From NCBI GenBank assembly GCA_003220935.1, contig QHTT01000088.1:1-43084 (forward strand): a stretch of DNA of 43,084 nucleotides, written 5' to 3'. Made by a program: the position numbers and the translations under genes. The DNA comes from Gemmatimonadota bacterium (GTDB taxonomy: Bacteria > Gemmatimonadota > Gemmatimonadetes > Gemmatimonadales > GWC2-71-9). The notes under the pieces were generated by a model. The model was not told the DNA's origin, did not search any database, and saw only the letters and a program-made list of their open reading frames with translations. Positions 7,599 to 15,342 of this stretch are shown in pieces (position 1 is the stretch's first letter; the number at the start of each line of letters is the position of its first letter).

Positions 7599-8655
7599 GA
7601 GACTGATCTTCCGCGCCTCGGACTTCGACTACCCCCTCCCCGTCGAGCGGATCGCTCAATATCCCCTCCCCGACCGCGCCGCGAGCCGCCTGCTCGTGCT
7701 CGAGCGCGCGGGCGGCACGGTCCGGCACGCGCAGTTCCACGACATCGTCGGCCTCGTCGCGCCCGAGGACGTGCTGGTCCTCAACACATCCCGCGTGATC
7801 CCCGCGAGACTCCACGGGATGCGGGATGCGGGAAGCGGGATGCGTGGGCCTGGTGGGACGGCAGAGATCCTGCTTGTCCGCGAGCTATCAGACAGAACCT
7901 GGCTCGCGATGGGCCACCCTGGCGGGAAGCTCAAGCCAGGACGGCGGGTCACGTTCGGCGGGGACAGTGCCGTAGAGATCGTCGAGATGCTGGGCGGCGG
8001 GCTGCGAAGAGTGAAGTTCGTGGGCGCGCTCGACGCTGGCGCGACGCTTGCCAAGTACGGCGAGACGCCGCTGCCCCCTTACATCCGCCGGCCGCCGGGC
8101 CCGGACGACCGCGAGCGCTACCAGACCGTCTACGCGACGCACGACGGCAGTGTGGCTGCGCCCACCGCGGGGCTGCACTTTACCCGGCAGCTGCTTGAGC
8201 GCGTGCGGGCGCGAGGCACGGCGGTGGCGATGCTCGACCTGCACATCGGCCCCGGCAGCTTCAAGCCGGTCGAGGTGGAGGACCTGGTGGATCATCCCAT
8301 GCACGCCGAGGCGTACGCCGTGAGCGAGGCGGCGGCGACGACGATCAACGAGCGGCGAGAGGCGGGAGGCCGAACCTGGGCGGTCGGGACCACGGTGGTC
8401 CGCACGCTCGAGTCATGCGCCGACGAGCGGGGCGCGATTCGCGCCGGAACCGGCGAGACCTCGCTCTTCATTCATCCCCCGTACGCATTTCGCGCCGTGG
8501 ACCGCCTGCTCACGAACTTCCACTTGCCACGCTCGACGCTGCTCATGTTGGTGTGCGCCTTCGGGGGCTATGAGCAAGTAATGCGGGCGTATCGGGAAGC
8601 GATCGCTCAAGGCTACAGGTTCTATTCGTATGGCGACGCCATGGCTATCGTTTGA
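7588..8655 (+). CDS. queA: tRNA preQ1(34) S-adenosylmethionine ribosyltransferase-isomerase QueA
   Basis: 355 aa from a TTG at 7588, overlapping ruvB by 11 bp; no ATG or GTG in this frame would keep the conserved [10 protein letters not shown] start. Family motifs: [70 protein letters not shown]. It converts preQ1 in tRNA to epoxyqueuosine using SAM, the step after Tgt, which is next door. A 7-bp tandem array (7816-7843) after ARLHG adds a short [13 protein letters not shown] loop not found in E. coli QueA. Confidence 0.95.
   Translation: MTAERLIFRASDFDYPLPVERIAQYPLPDRAASRLLVLERAGGTVRHAQFHDIVGLVAPEDVLVLNTSRVIPARLHGMRDAGSGMRGPGGTAEILLVRELSDRTWLAMGHPGGKLKPGRRVTFGGDSAVEIVEMLGGGLRRVKFVGALDAGATLAKYGETPLPPYIRRPPGPDDRERYQTVYATHDGSVAAPTAGLHFTRQLLERVRARGTAVAMLDLHIGPGSFKPVEVEDLVDHPMHAEAYAVSEAAATTINERREAGGRTWAVGTTVVRTLESCADERGAIRAGTGETSLFIHPPYAFRAVDRLLTNFHLPRSTLLMLVCAFGGYEQVMRAYREAIAQGYRFYSYGDAMAIV
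7816..7843 (+). repeat. 7-bp-period array (GGGATGC) inside queA
   Basis: Four units, GGGATGC, GGGATGC, GGGAAGC, GGGATGC, are read in frame as part of an [12 protein letters not shown] loop between two conserved QueA blocks. The same unit appears twice in rsmB, once in inverse orientation. Confidence 0.8.
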
Positions 8656-8664
8656 AGGTGACGC

Positions 8665-9846
8665 ATGTTCGACTTCACGATCCACGCCAGCTGCGGCGCC
8701 GCCCGCACCGGCACCCTCAGGCTGCCGCACGGCGCTGTCGAGACGCCGGTCTTCATGCCCGTGGGGACGCAGGGGACGGTCCGGGCGCTCTCCCCCGGCG
8801 ACCTGAAGGCCGTCGGGTCACAGCTCGTACTGGCGAATACCTATCACCTCCATGTCCGCCCCGGAGAGCGCGTGGTAGACCGGCTCGGCGGCTTGCACCG
8901 CTTTATGGGCTGGGACCGGCCGCTCCTCACCGATTCCGGCGGCTTCCAGGTGTTTTCGCTCGCAGGGTTCCGGCGCGTGGACGACGACGGCGTCGAGTTC
9001 CAGAGCCACGTCGACGGGGGCCGGCGGCACTTGACTCCGGAGCGCGCGACCGAGATCCAGTGGACGCTGGGCGCGGACATCGCGATGGCGTTCGATCACG
9101 TCGTGCCGGGGGGGGCGGACGAGACCACGGCTCGGGACGCCCTTGAGCGGACGCTTCGTTGGTTAGAGCGCTGCGCCAAGAGGCATCGCGAACTGTCGGA
9201 CGGTCGGACGGTCGGACAGTCTGACGGTCAACGCCTTCCCGTCCGTCCGTCCGACGGTCCGACGGTCCCACAGACGCTATGGCCCATCCTCCAAGGCGGT
9301 ACCCACCTCGGGCTGCGCGAGGAAGGTTTGCGCCGGATCCTGGATCTCGGTGCGTGGACCGGCCTCGCCATCGGCGGGCTGTCGGTAGGAGAGCCGAAGC
9401 CCGTGATGTACGAGATGCTCGAGGGCCTCGAGCCCCGGCTGCCCCCCTCCTGGCCGCGTTATCTTATGGGCGTGGGGTTCCCCGAGGACCTCGTCACGGC
9501 AGTGGAGCGCGGCCTCGACCTGTTCGACTGCGTCGCGCCCACGCGCAACGGGCGCAACGGTTCGGCGTTCACGCCCGACGGCCCGGTGAACATCCGCAAC
9601 GCCGAGCACCGCGACGACGCGCGGCCGCTCGACGCGACGTGCGATTGCGAGACGTGCGCCACGTTCTCGCGCGGCTACTTGCGGCACCTGTTCGTGGCCG
9701 AAGAGCTGTTGGGACTTCGGCTGCTGTCGTTGCACAACGTGCGGTTCCTGATACGGCTCACCCGGGAGATGGGCGCCGCGATCCGCGCCGGAACTTTCCC
9801 GCGGTGGGCCGCTGAATGGCGACGCCGCTACACCCGATCGGACTGA
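8665..9846 (+). CDS. tgt: tRNA-guanine transglycosylase Tgt, with an in-frame repeat insertion
   Basis: 393 aa. Catalytic Asp90 (LLTDSGGFQVFSL) and the nucleophile Asp288 (LDLFDCVAPTRNGRNG) are present; the zinc site is Cys326, Cys328, Cys331 and His357. It exchanges guanine 34 for preQ1 in tRNAs with GUN anticodons. Residues about 177-204 (starting at LSDGRTVGQSDG) are an extra segment before the conserved ILQGG block, written by an 81-bp hairpin of 8-bp repeats (9193-9273). The length of 81 bp keeps the frame. All catalytic blocks on both sides are intact, so the enzyme is probably active. Confidence 0.95.
   Translation: MFDFTIHASCGAARTGTLRLPHGAVETPVFMPVGTQGTVRALSPGDLKAVGSQLVLANTYHLHVRPGERVVDRLGGLHRFMGWDRPLLTDSGGFQVFSLAGFRRVDDDGVEFQSHVDGGRRHLTPERATEIQWTLGADIAMAFDHVVPGGADETTARDALERTLRWLERCAKRHRELSDGRTVGQSDGQRLPVRPSDGPTVPQTLWPILQGGTHLGLREEGLRRILDLGAWTGLAIGGLSVGEPKPVMYEMLEGLEPRLPPSWPRYLMGVGFPEDLVTAVERGLDLFDCVAPTRNGRNGSAFTPDGPVNIRNAEHRDDARPLDATCDCETCATFSRGYLRHLFVAEELLGLRLLSLHNVRFLIRLTREMGAAIRAGTFPRWAAEWRRRYTRSD
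9193..9273 (+). repeat. 81-bp hairpin of 8-bp tandem units inserted in tgt
   Basis: The left arm (9193-9225) holds units of the type CGGACGGT (four in a row at 9197-9228); the right arm (9241-9273) holds GTCCGTCC, GTCCGACG, GTCCGACG, GTCCCACA. The arms are reverse complements over 33 nt with about six mismatches around a 15-nt loop. 81 bp equals 27 codons. Confidence 0.85.
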
Positions 9847-9848
9847 CC

Positions 9849-10175
9849 ATGCACGCATCCTACGCGCTGCTCTTCACGCCCTCCGGCCAGCAGGGGCCCG
9901 CCGCGGGCTGGTTCGTGTTCCAGCTGGCGGCGGTCTTCGCCATCATCTATTTCATGATTCTCCGCCCGCAGAAGAAGCAGCGGGAACGCCACAACCAGCT
10001 GCTCGCCTCCCTGCAGAAGGGGGACAAAGTGCTCACGTCCGGCGGGATCCTCGGTGAGGTGGTGCACCTGAAGGACGACGAGGTCACGGTGAAGAGCGGC
10101 GAGGCCCGCCTCGTCATCGTCCGCTCGAACATCGCTAACATCCTCAACCGATCCATCGAGGCGAAGTCGCAGTGA
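9849..10175 (+). CDS. yajC: Preprotein translocase accessory subunit YajC
   Basis: 108 aa from ATG two bases after the tgt stop. It has one membrane helix (about 22-42, FQLAAVFAIIYFMIL), then the family motif RPQKKQRERHN and a conserved small domain (GDKVLTSGGILGEV). YajC associates with SecDF in the inner membrane. secD and secF are not in this window; queA-tgt-yajC is a common order. Confidence 0.94.
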   Translation: MHASYALLFTPSGQQGPAAGWFVFQLAAVFAIIYFMILRPQKKQRERHNQLLASLQKGDKVLTSGGILGEVVHLKDDEVTVKSGEARLVIVRSNIANILNRSIEAKSQ

Positions 10176-10720
10176 CGATCCGGAGGCTCCACCTGCTGGG
10201 CTCGCCGGTGCTGCGGCAGCCGTCGACACCGGTCGCTGCCGTGGACGACGAGGTCCGGCGGCTGGTGGACGACCTGTTCGACACCATGCACGCGGCCAAA
10301 GGCGTGGGACTCGCGGCGAACCAGGTGGGCGTAGCGCGGCGAGTTGCCGTCGTCGACGTGGGCGAGGAGTTCCCGCCGCCCCTCGTGCTGGTCAACCCGC
10401 GGATCGTCAAGCTGAGCGACGCCGTCGAGACGGCCGAAGAGGGGTGCCTCTCGATCCCCGACATCTACGGTGATGTGGAGCGCCCGCTTGCCGTCACCGT
10501 CGCAGCGCTCGATCGCGACGGCCAGCCGTACTCGGTCGAGCTCTCCGGCTTCAAGGCGCGCGCCGCGCAGCACGAGATCGATCACCTCGATGGCATCCTG
10601 TTCCTCGATCACTTGAGCGCCGTGAAGCGTCATCTGCTGGTGGCGAAGTGGAAGAAGGCCCGTAAGGGGCAGGCGGGGTATCTCAAGGAAGTGACGCCGG
10701 AGCCGGCGGGCGAGCTCTAG
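10172..10720 (+). CDS. def: Peptide deformylase
   Basis: 182 aa, GTG start overlapping the yajC stop by 4 bp. All three metallo-enzyme motifs are present: GVGLAANQVG (44-53), EEGCLSIP with metal ligand Cys92, and HEIDHLDG with His134, Glu135 and His138. It removes the formyl group from nascent proteins. It sits directly before fmt, which adds that group to initiator tRNA, with no spacer. Confidence 0.96.
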   Translation: MTIRRLHLLGSPVLRQPSTPVAAVDDEVRRLVDDLFDTMHAAKGVGLAANQVGVARRVAVVDVGEEFPPPLVLVNPRIVKLSDAVETAEEGCLSIPDIYGDVERPLAVTVAALDRDGQPYSVELSGFKARAAQHEIDHLDGILFLDHLSAVKRHLLVAKWKKARKGQAGYLKEVTPEPAGEL

Positions 10721-11668
10721 GTGCGCGTCGTTTTCTTCGGCACACCTGAATTCGCGGTCCCCTCGCTGCGAGCGCTGCTCGGCGAGGGGTTCGACGTGCT
10801 CGCCGCCGTCACGCAGCCCGACCGGCCGCAGGGCCGCTCTCGCTCGCAGGTCGTACCGCCGCCCGTGAAGGTGGAAGCCGAGGCGGAGGCGATCCCCGTG
10901 CTCCAACCCGAACGCCCGACCGAGCGCGGCTTCCTCAACCGGCTCCGTGAGCTCGCGCCGGATGTCGGCGTCGTGGTCGCGTACGGGCATATCCTGAAGC
11001 CGGAGCTGCTCCGGCTCCCTCCCCGTGGCATGGTCAACGTGCATCCGTCCCTCCTCCCGGAGCTGCGCGGCGCGGCGCCGGTCGAGTGGGCGATCTTGAA
11101 CGGCGTGGCGAGGACGGGCGTCAGCATCATGCAGCTTGACGAGGACCTCGACTCCGGGCCTATCCTGCTCCAGATCCCGCACACGATCGAGCCGGACGAA
11201 ACCGGAGGGGAGCTCTCCGCGCATCTCGCCGAGATCGGCGCGCAGGCCCTGGTCGAGGCGCTCGCGCTGTGGGAGCGGGATGCGCTCCGCCCCGTCCCGC
11301 AGGATCATGCCCGCGCCACCTACGCGCCCAAGCTTACACGCGACACCGCGCGGATCCGGTGGGACGATCCCGCCGAGCGCGTCGCGCGTCTTATCCGCGG
11401 CCTCGACCCGAAGCCCGGCGCCTGGACTACACTACCGGGAGACGGGAAACGGGAAACGGGAAACGGAGAGCTCAAGCTGTTTGGCGTGCGGGTAGAAGAG
11501 GGCCACGGCGCGCCTGGCGAGGTGCTGACGGCTGACGGCCGGCTGCTGATCGCGACCGGGAGCGGCGCCGTGGAGGTGGCAGAGGTCCAGCCCGCGGGCA
11601 AGGTGCGCATGGCGGTCGCGGACTGGGTCCGCGGCCGCGGCGTCCAGGCCGGCCAGCGCTTCGCGTGA
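10721..11668 (+). CDS. fmt: Methionyl-tRNA formyltransferase
   Basis: 315 aa, GTG start immediately after the def stop. N-terminal formyltransferase fold: VVFFGTPEFAVPSL, VVVAYGHILKPELL and the folate-site block NVHPSLLPELRGAAPVEWAILNG (cited as HPSLLPELRGAAP), then DEDLDSGPILLQ. The C-terminal tRNA-binding domain begins near residue 208. It formylates Met-tRNAi. A 7-bp array (11437-11464) adds a GKRETGNGE loop in the C-terminal domain. Confidence 0.95.
   Translation: MRVVFFGTPEFAVPSLRALLGEGFDVLAAVTQPDRPQGRSRSQVVPPPVKVEAEAEAIPVLQPERPTERGFLNRLRELAPDVGVVVAYGHILKPELLRLPPRGMVNVHPSLLPELRGAAPVEWAILNGVARTGVSIMQLDEDLDSGPILLQIPHTIEPDETGGELSAHLAEIGAQALVEALALWERDALRPVPQDHARATYAPKLTRDTARIRWDDPAERVARLIRGLDPKPGAWTTLPGDGKRETGNGELKLFGVRVEEGHGAPGEVLTADGRLLIATGSGAVEVAEVQPAGKVRMAVADWVRGRGVQAGQRFA
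11437..11464 (+). repeat. 7-bp-period array (GGGAAAC) inside fmt
   Basis: Units GGGAGAC, GGGAAAC, GGGAAAC, GGGAAAC are translated as part of a short hydrophilic loop in the C-terminal domain of Fmt. No inverted partner is nearby. Confidence 0.8.
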
Positions 11669-12285
11669 CGCACGCGGCGCCGCTCCCCCGGCTGCACGCG
11701 ATCACCGACGAGCGGGTCGCGCGCCGCCAGGACTTAGACACCGTCGCGCAGCAACTCGCGGCCGGCGGCGGCCACGACCTCGCGTTCCACGCGCGCGGCC
11801 GCGGCCTCTCGGGCCTGGCGCACTACGAGCTCGCTGTCCGTCTATCCGTCTATCCGCCTGCCCGTCTGTTCGTGAACGACCGTCTCGACGTCGCGCTCGC
11901 CGCGGGCGCCGGCGGCGTCCAGCTCGCCGGTCGGAGTCTCGACCCCGAGCACGCGCGCCGTTTCAACCCCAGCTGGTGGATCGGCAAGTCCGTCCACGAC
12001 TTGCGGGAGGCGCACGCCGCACGGGTGGCTGGGGCCGACTATCTTTTAGTGGGGCCCGTTTTCCGAACGGCGACCCACCCAACGCATGATCCGTTGGGGC
12101 CGGGCCCGCTGGTTGCACTCGTCGGGCTCGGGCTTCCGGTGATCGCGATCGGCGGCGTAACGCCCCAGCGGGTGCCCGAACTGCGGGCCGCGGGTGTCTA
12201 CGGCGTGGCGGCGATCCGCGCCTTGTGGGAAGCCGCCGATCCGGCGGCGACGGCCCGGAGGATGGCGCAGGAGCTGACGCAATGA
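11665..12285 (+). CDS. thiE: ThiE/TenI-family protein of thiamine metabolism
   Basis: 206 aa, GTG start overlapping the fmt stop by 4 bp. It has the TIM-barrel blocks of thiamine-phosphate synthase: LHAITDERV, LFVNDRLDVALAAGAGGVQL, GKSVHDLREA, DYLLVGPVFRTATHP, VIAIGGVTPQRV. The early pyrimidine-diphosphate site, normally Q(L/F)R(D/E)K, reads FHARGR here, so Arg and Lys are changed. ThiE proper or a TenI-like thiazole tautomerase are both possible; adjacency to thiS and thiG fits either. An 8-bp array (11838-11869) writes the segment before LFVND. Confidence 0.82.
   Translation: MTHAAPLPRLHAITDERVARRQDLDTVAQQLAAGGGHDLAFHARGRGLSGLAHYELAVRLSVYPPARLFVNDRLDVALAAGAGGVQLAGRSLDPEHARRFNPSWWIGKSVHDLREAHAARVAGADYLLVGPVFRTATHPTHDPLGPGPLVALVGLGLPVIAIGGVTPQRVPELRAAGVYGVAAIRALWEAADPAATARRMAQELTQ
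11838..11869 (+). repeat. 8-bp-period array (CCGTCTAT) inside the thiE-like gene
   Basis: Units CCGTCTAT, CCGTCTAT, CCGCCTGC, CCGTCTGT form the end of one helix and the following strand entry of the barrel. The protein length is not obviously changed, so the array may replace rather than add residues. Confidence 0.75.
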
Positions 12286-12494
12286 GCGACACGATCGATA
12301 TCACGCTGAACGGGGAGCGCCGCGCGGTAACGCGGGGCGTGACGCTGCTCCAGCTGCTCGCTTCGCTCAAGCTCGACCCGCGCGCCGTCGTGGTGGAGCA
12401 CAACCGCACCATCGTCCGCCGGCCCGCGCTGGGCGAGGTCCGAGTAGCTCCGGGGGACGCGGTCGAGCTGGTGCATTTCGTGGGAGGGGGGTGA
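12282..12494 (+). CDS. thiS: Sulfur carrier protein ThiS
   Basis: 70 aa from ATG overlapping the previous stop (ATGA). A ubiquitin-like beta-grasp: ITLNGERRAV, LLQLLASLKL, AVVVEHNRTIV, and the C-terminal VHFVGGG. The terminal Gly-Gly is the site that becomes a thiocarboxylate and donates sulfur to ThiG. No thiF, which would activate it, is in view. Confidence 0.93.
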   Translation: MSDTIDITLNGERRAVTRGVTLLQLLASLKLDPRAVVVEHNRTIVRRPALGEVRVAPGDAVELVHFVGGG

Positions 12495-12498
12495 GCCG

Positions 12499-13296
12499 AT
12501 GGCCACCGCCGTGGAGACGCTCCGCGACACGCCGTTCACCATCGGCGGGCGCACCTTCCACTCGCGCCTCATGGTGGGGACCGGCAAGTATCGGGACAAC
12601 GACACGATGGTCCGCGCCATCGAAGCGTCGGGGGCGGAGATCGTCACCGTCGCCGTGCGGCGCGTCGACCTGGACCGCACCAAGCAAGCCGGCGTCCTGT
12701 ACCACCTGGACCCCAAGCGGTACTTCCTGCTCGCCAACACCGCGGGCTGCTCGACGGCGGCAGATGCCGTGCGCTACGCCCGGCTCGCCCGTGAGGCGGG
12801 GTTTAACGAGTTCGTCAAGCTCGAGGTGATCGGGGACCAGGAGACGCTGCTCCCCGACGTGCAGGGGCTGCTCGAAGCGGCGACCATCCTGGTCCGCGAA
12901 GGCTGCAAGGTCCTCGCCTACACCAACGAGGACCTGGTGACGGCGCTGCGGCTCGAGGACGCGGGCTGCGCCGCCGTGATGCCGCTTGCGTCGCCGATCG
13001 GGAGCGGGCTCGGGCTCCTCAACCCATACAGCGTGCGCACCATCAAGCGGCGGCTGCAGCTGCCTGTGGTCGTCGACGCCGGCGTGGGGACGGCGTCGGA
13101 CGCCTGCCTCACGATGGAGCAGGGCGTGGACGGCATTCTGATGAACACCGCCCTCGCCGCCGCACAGGATCCGGTTGCGATGGCGCATGCGATGCGCCTG
13201 GCGGTCGAGGCGGGCCGAACTGCGTACCTTGCGGGGCGCATGCCGCGGCGCGAGGTGGCGGTCCCCTCCTCGCCCCTCGGAGGGATGCTGGATTAA
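12499..13296 (+). CDS. thiG: Thiazole synthase ThiG
   Basis: 265 aa. Motifs: RLMVGTGKY, TVAVRR, LLANTAGC, FVKLEVIGD with the Schiff-base lysine near residue 107, AVMPLASPIGSGLG and VVDAGVGTASDA. It condenses deoxyxylulose phosphate, dehydroglycine and ThiS sulfur into the thiazole. It follows thiS by 4 bp. Other thiazole genes (thiF, thiO or thiH) are absent from the window. Confidence 0.95.
   Translation: MATAVETLRDTPFTIGGRTFHSRLMVGTGKYRDNDTMVRAIEASGAEIVTVAVRRVDLDRTKQAGVLYHLDPKRYFLLANTAGCSTAADAVRYARLAREAGFNEFVKLEVIGDQETLLPDVQGLLEAATILVREGCKVLAYTNEDLVTALRLEDAGCAAVMPLASPIGSGLGLLNPYSVRTIKRRLQLPVVVDAGVGTASDACLTMEQGVDGILMNTALAAAQDPVAMAHAMRLAVEAGRTAYLAGRMPRREVAVPSSPLGGMLD
13279..13294 (+). promoter_or_regulatory. 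Shine-Dalgarno GGAGGG and probable AUU start codon of rsmB
   Basis: GGAGGG at 13279-13284 is followed by a 7-nt spacer and ATT at 13292, which overlaps the thiG stop TAA. The only ATG in the rsmB frame nearby (13331) has no Shine-Dalgarno sequence and would remove the first conserved helix; a TTG at 13229 lies 67 bp inside thiG with no well-spaced signal. Confidence 0.55.
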
Positions 13297-14572
13297 GGAC
13301 GCCACCGCCGCCCGGCGCGCGGCGCTGCAGATGCTTCAGGCAGTGCGCTCCGGCGCCAGCTTTGCGGCGGCGCGCGACCGGCATCTCCCCGGGCTCGCCG
13401 AACGGGACCGGCGCCTCGCCTACCAACTCGCCGCCGGCGTGCTCCGTACCCAGGCCGATCTCGACCGCGTGCTCGCGCTCGCGACCGCCGATCCTCGTGT
13501 CCACGACGTCCTGCGACTCGGCGCCTATCAGCTGCGCGCGCTCGCTCGCGTGCCCGCGCATGCCGCGGTGTCGACGAGCGTCGAGCTAGCGCGGGAGACC
13601 GCTGGCGAGCGCGGCGCCGGTTACGTGAACCACGTCCTCCGGAGGCTGAGTCGGGATGCGGGATGCGGGATGCGAGATGCGGTCGAGACGCATCCTGCCT
13701 GGTTGCTCAAGCGATGGCGAATGCGCTTCGGGGAATCGGACACGGAGCGATTGGTCTCGTGGAACGACACGAAGCCACCCTTCACGCTTCAGCCCATCCG
13801 CTGGACGAGTGAGACGTTGCGCACCCGGCTCCAGGACGTTGGTTGCGGGGTACAAGATGCGCCGTTCGGCGCGGGGCTTCGGGTGCTCCGGGGCAAGGAC
13901 GCATCCCGCATCCCGCATCCCGCGCAGTTCCCCGGGTACACTGAGGGCGCTTTCATCGTGCAAGATCCCGCCCACGCGCTCGTCTGCGGCTACGCCGCGA
14001 TTCCGCGGGGAGCGCTCGTCTACGACGCCTGCGCAGCTCCAGGCGGGAAGGCCGTCATGCTCGAGCGGCTCGGGGCGCGGGTCGTGGCGGGCGACGCGCG
14101 GCGCGACCGGATGGGGCCTCTCGCCCACACGGCGCGGCGCGCCGGAGTGGCAATTCGGCTCACCGTCGCCGATCTTCTGTCGGCGCCGTTCGCGGCGGGG
14201 GCGCTGGCCGCCGTGCTCGTCGACGCCCCGTGCACGGCTACGGGAACCATGGCGCGCCATCCCGACGCCCGCTGGCGGATCGCCGCGCGCGCGATCGCGC
14301 GCGCGGCGATCCGCCAGCGGGCACTGCTCGAGGCGGCGGCGTGTCTGGTGCAGCCGGGCGGACTGCTGGTATACGCAACCTGCTCGCTCGAGCCAGAGGA
14401 GAACAGCGACGTCGTGACTGGTTTCCTGGAGCGACACCCCGAGTTCCAGCGCGACGCGCTCGCGGGCACCGTGCCCGCCGAGCTGCTGACGGGGGAGGGC
14501 GACTTCCAGTCGCTGCCGCAGCGGCACGGGGTGGACGGTGCCTACGCGGCACGCTTGCGGCGGGTACGCTGA
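13292..14572 (+). CDS. rsmB: 16S rRNA (cytosine-967-C5) methyltransferase RsmB
   Basis: 426 aa if started at the ATT at 13292 (E. coli RsmB is 429). An N-terminal NusB-like domain (residues about 1-140: GVLRTQADLD, LGAYQL, VNHVLRRL) precedes a SAM-binding fold with YDACAAPGGKA, the catalytic-type motif VDAPCTATGTMARHPD and the second Cys in YATCSLEPEEN. It methylates C967 of 16S rRNA. The middle is altered by two 7-bp arrays (13653-13680 and, inverted, 13901-13921), and the helix after RHPDARWR is written by a 56-nt perfect palindrome. Annotation pipelines may start it at 13229 or 13331. Confidence 0.9.
   Translation: MKDATAARRAALQMLQAVRSGASFAAARDRHLPGLAERDRRLAYQLAAGVLRTQADLDRVLALATADPRVHDVLRLGAYQLRALARVPAHAAVSTSVELARETAGERGAGYVNHVLRRLSRDAGCGMRDAVETHPAWLLKRWRMRFGESDTERLVSWNDTKPPFTLQPIRWTSETLRTRLQDVGCGVQDAPFGAGLRVLRGKDASRIPHPAQFPGYTEGAFIVQDPAHALVCGYAAIPRGALVYDACAAPGGKAVMLERLGARVVAGDARRDRMGPLAHTARRAGVAIRLTVADLLSAPFAAGALAAVLVDAPCTATGTMARHPDARWRIAARAIARAAIRQRALLEAAACLVQPGGLLVYATCSLEPEENSDVVTGFLERHPEFQRDALAGTVPAELLTGEGDFQSLPQRHGVDGAYAARLRRVR
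13653..13680 (+). repeat. 7-bp-period array (GGGATGC) inside rsmB, first copy
   Basis: Units GGGATGC three times then GAGATGC, read as RDAGCGMRDA between the NusB-like domain and the conserved HPAWLLKRW. Confidence 0.8.
13901..13921 (+). repeat. 7-bp-period array (GCATCCC) inside rsmB, inverted copy
   Basis: Three perfect units GCATCCC, the reverse complement of the array at 13653-13680, about 220 bp downstream. A decayed array may also lie at about 13833-13862, where the protein reads DVGCGVQDA, resembling the RDAGCGMRDA made by the first array. Confidence 0.78.
14267..14322 (+). other. 56-nt perfect palindrome inside rsmB
   Basis: Reading outward from the centre between 14294 and 14295 (CGATCG), all 28 base pairs are complementary with no loop. 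It codes for the Ala/Arg-rich helix after RHPDARWR, a place where E. coli RsmB has a helix of similar length, so the protein length is normal. Confidence 0.92.
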
Positions 14573-15342
14573 TGCGTTTCCGCCGCCATCTCCCCCCGAT
14601 CCACGAGTGGCACTTGCCCGGGCTCGACGCCCGCGGCGCCAAGCTATGGGGCAGCGCCCTCGTCTCGGCGCTCGTCGCCGGGTACCTGACGGCCTACTTG
14701 GTCATCTTCCCGGCGCCGATCCTGCACGGGCACCAGCTCGTTCCGCGGGTGCTCGGTCTGACGCTCCAGGAGGCGTCGGCCGAGTTGCGGAAGGCAGGGC
14801 TGCAGGTCCAGGACGGCGGGTCGGAACCGCATCCGACCGCGCCGCAGGGGACGGTCATCTGGCAAGATCCACCGGCCGGGGTCTCGGCACCGGCGGGGGT
14901 GCGAGTGACCCTGGTGGCGAGCGACGGGCCCCCCAAAATTCCGGTACCGGACGTGGCGGGGCTCGACGGCGCCCTAGCGCAGCGCCTCGTGGCAGCCGCC
15001 GGCCTGACCGTGGGCCAGGTCGAGTCGGTGCAAGCCGCGACACCCCGGGGGATCGCGATGCTGACCCGCCCGCCGGCGACGACCGTGCTGGCGCCGGGCG
15101 CGCCTGTGACCGTCGTGGTGAGCCGCGGGGCACCGACGATTCCGGTGCCGCCCCTGCTCGGCATGTCGCAGGCGGACGCGCGCACCCGGCTCGAGCTCGA
15201 GGGCCTGACGCTCGGCACGGTGACGCGGCGCCGCACCGCCGACGCGAACCCGGGAACCGTCGTAGCGCAGCGGCCGGCCGCGGGGACGCTCGCCGCCGCC
15301 GGCACAGTGGTGGACATTGTCGTGGCGCGGAGCCCGCAATGA
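14572..15342 (+). CDS. Membrane-anchored protein with three PASTA domains, no kinase
   Basis: 256 aa, ATG overlapping the rsmB stop by one base. A short basic N-terminus, one membrane helix (about 28-48, SALVSALVAGYLTAYLVIF), then three PASTA repeats, each with a P..GL...A...L..AGL pattern and a GTV..Q.P.AG end (about 56-125, 128-195, 197-254). PASTA domains bind peptidoglycan fragments in Ser/Thr kinases and class B PBPs, but neither a kinase nor a transpeptidase domain is attached. It is probably a periplasmic cell-wall sensor or scaffold; the partner is unknown. Confidence 0.85.
   Translation: MRFRRHLPPIHEWHLPGLDARGAKLWGSALVSALVAGYLTAYLVIFPAPILHGHQLVPRVLGLTLQEASAELRKAGLQVQDGGSEPHPTAPQGTVIWQDPPAGVSAPAGVRVTLVASDGPPKIPVPDVAGLDGALAQRLVAAAGLTVGQVESVQAATPRGIAMLTRPPATTVLAPGAPVTVVVSRGAPTIPVPPLLGMSQADARTRLELEGLTLGTVTRRRTADANPGTVVAQRPAAGTLAAAGTVVDIVVARSPQ

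Noticed and set aside
7816..13921. Tandem arrays as a CRISPR
   Set aside because: Units are 7-8 bp without spacers of 30 bp or cas genes.
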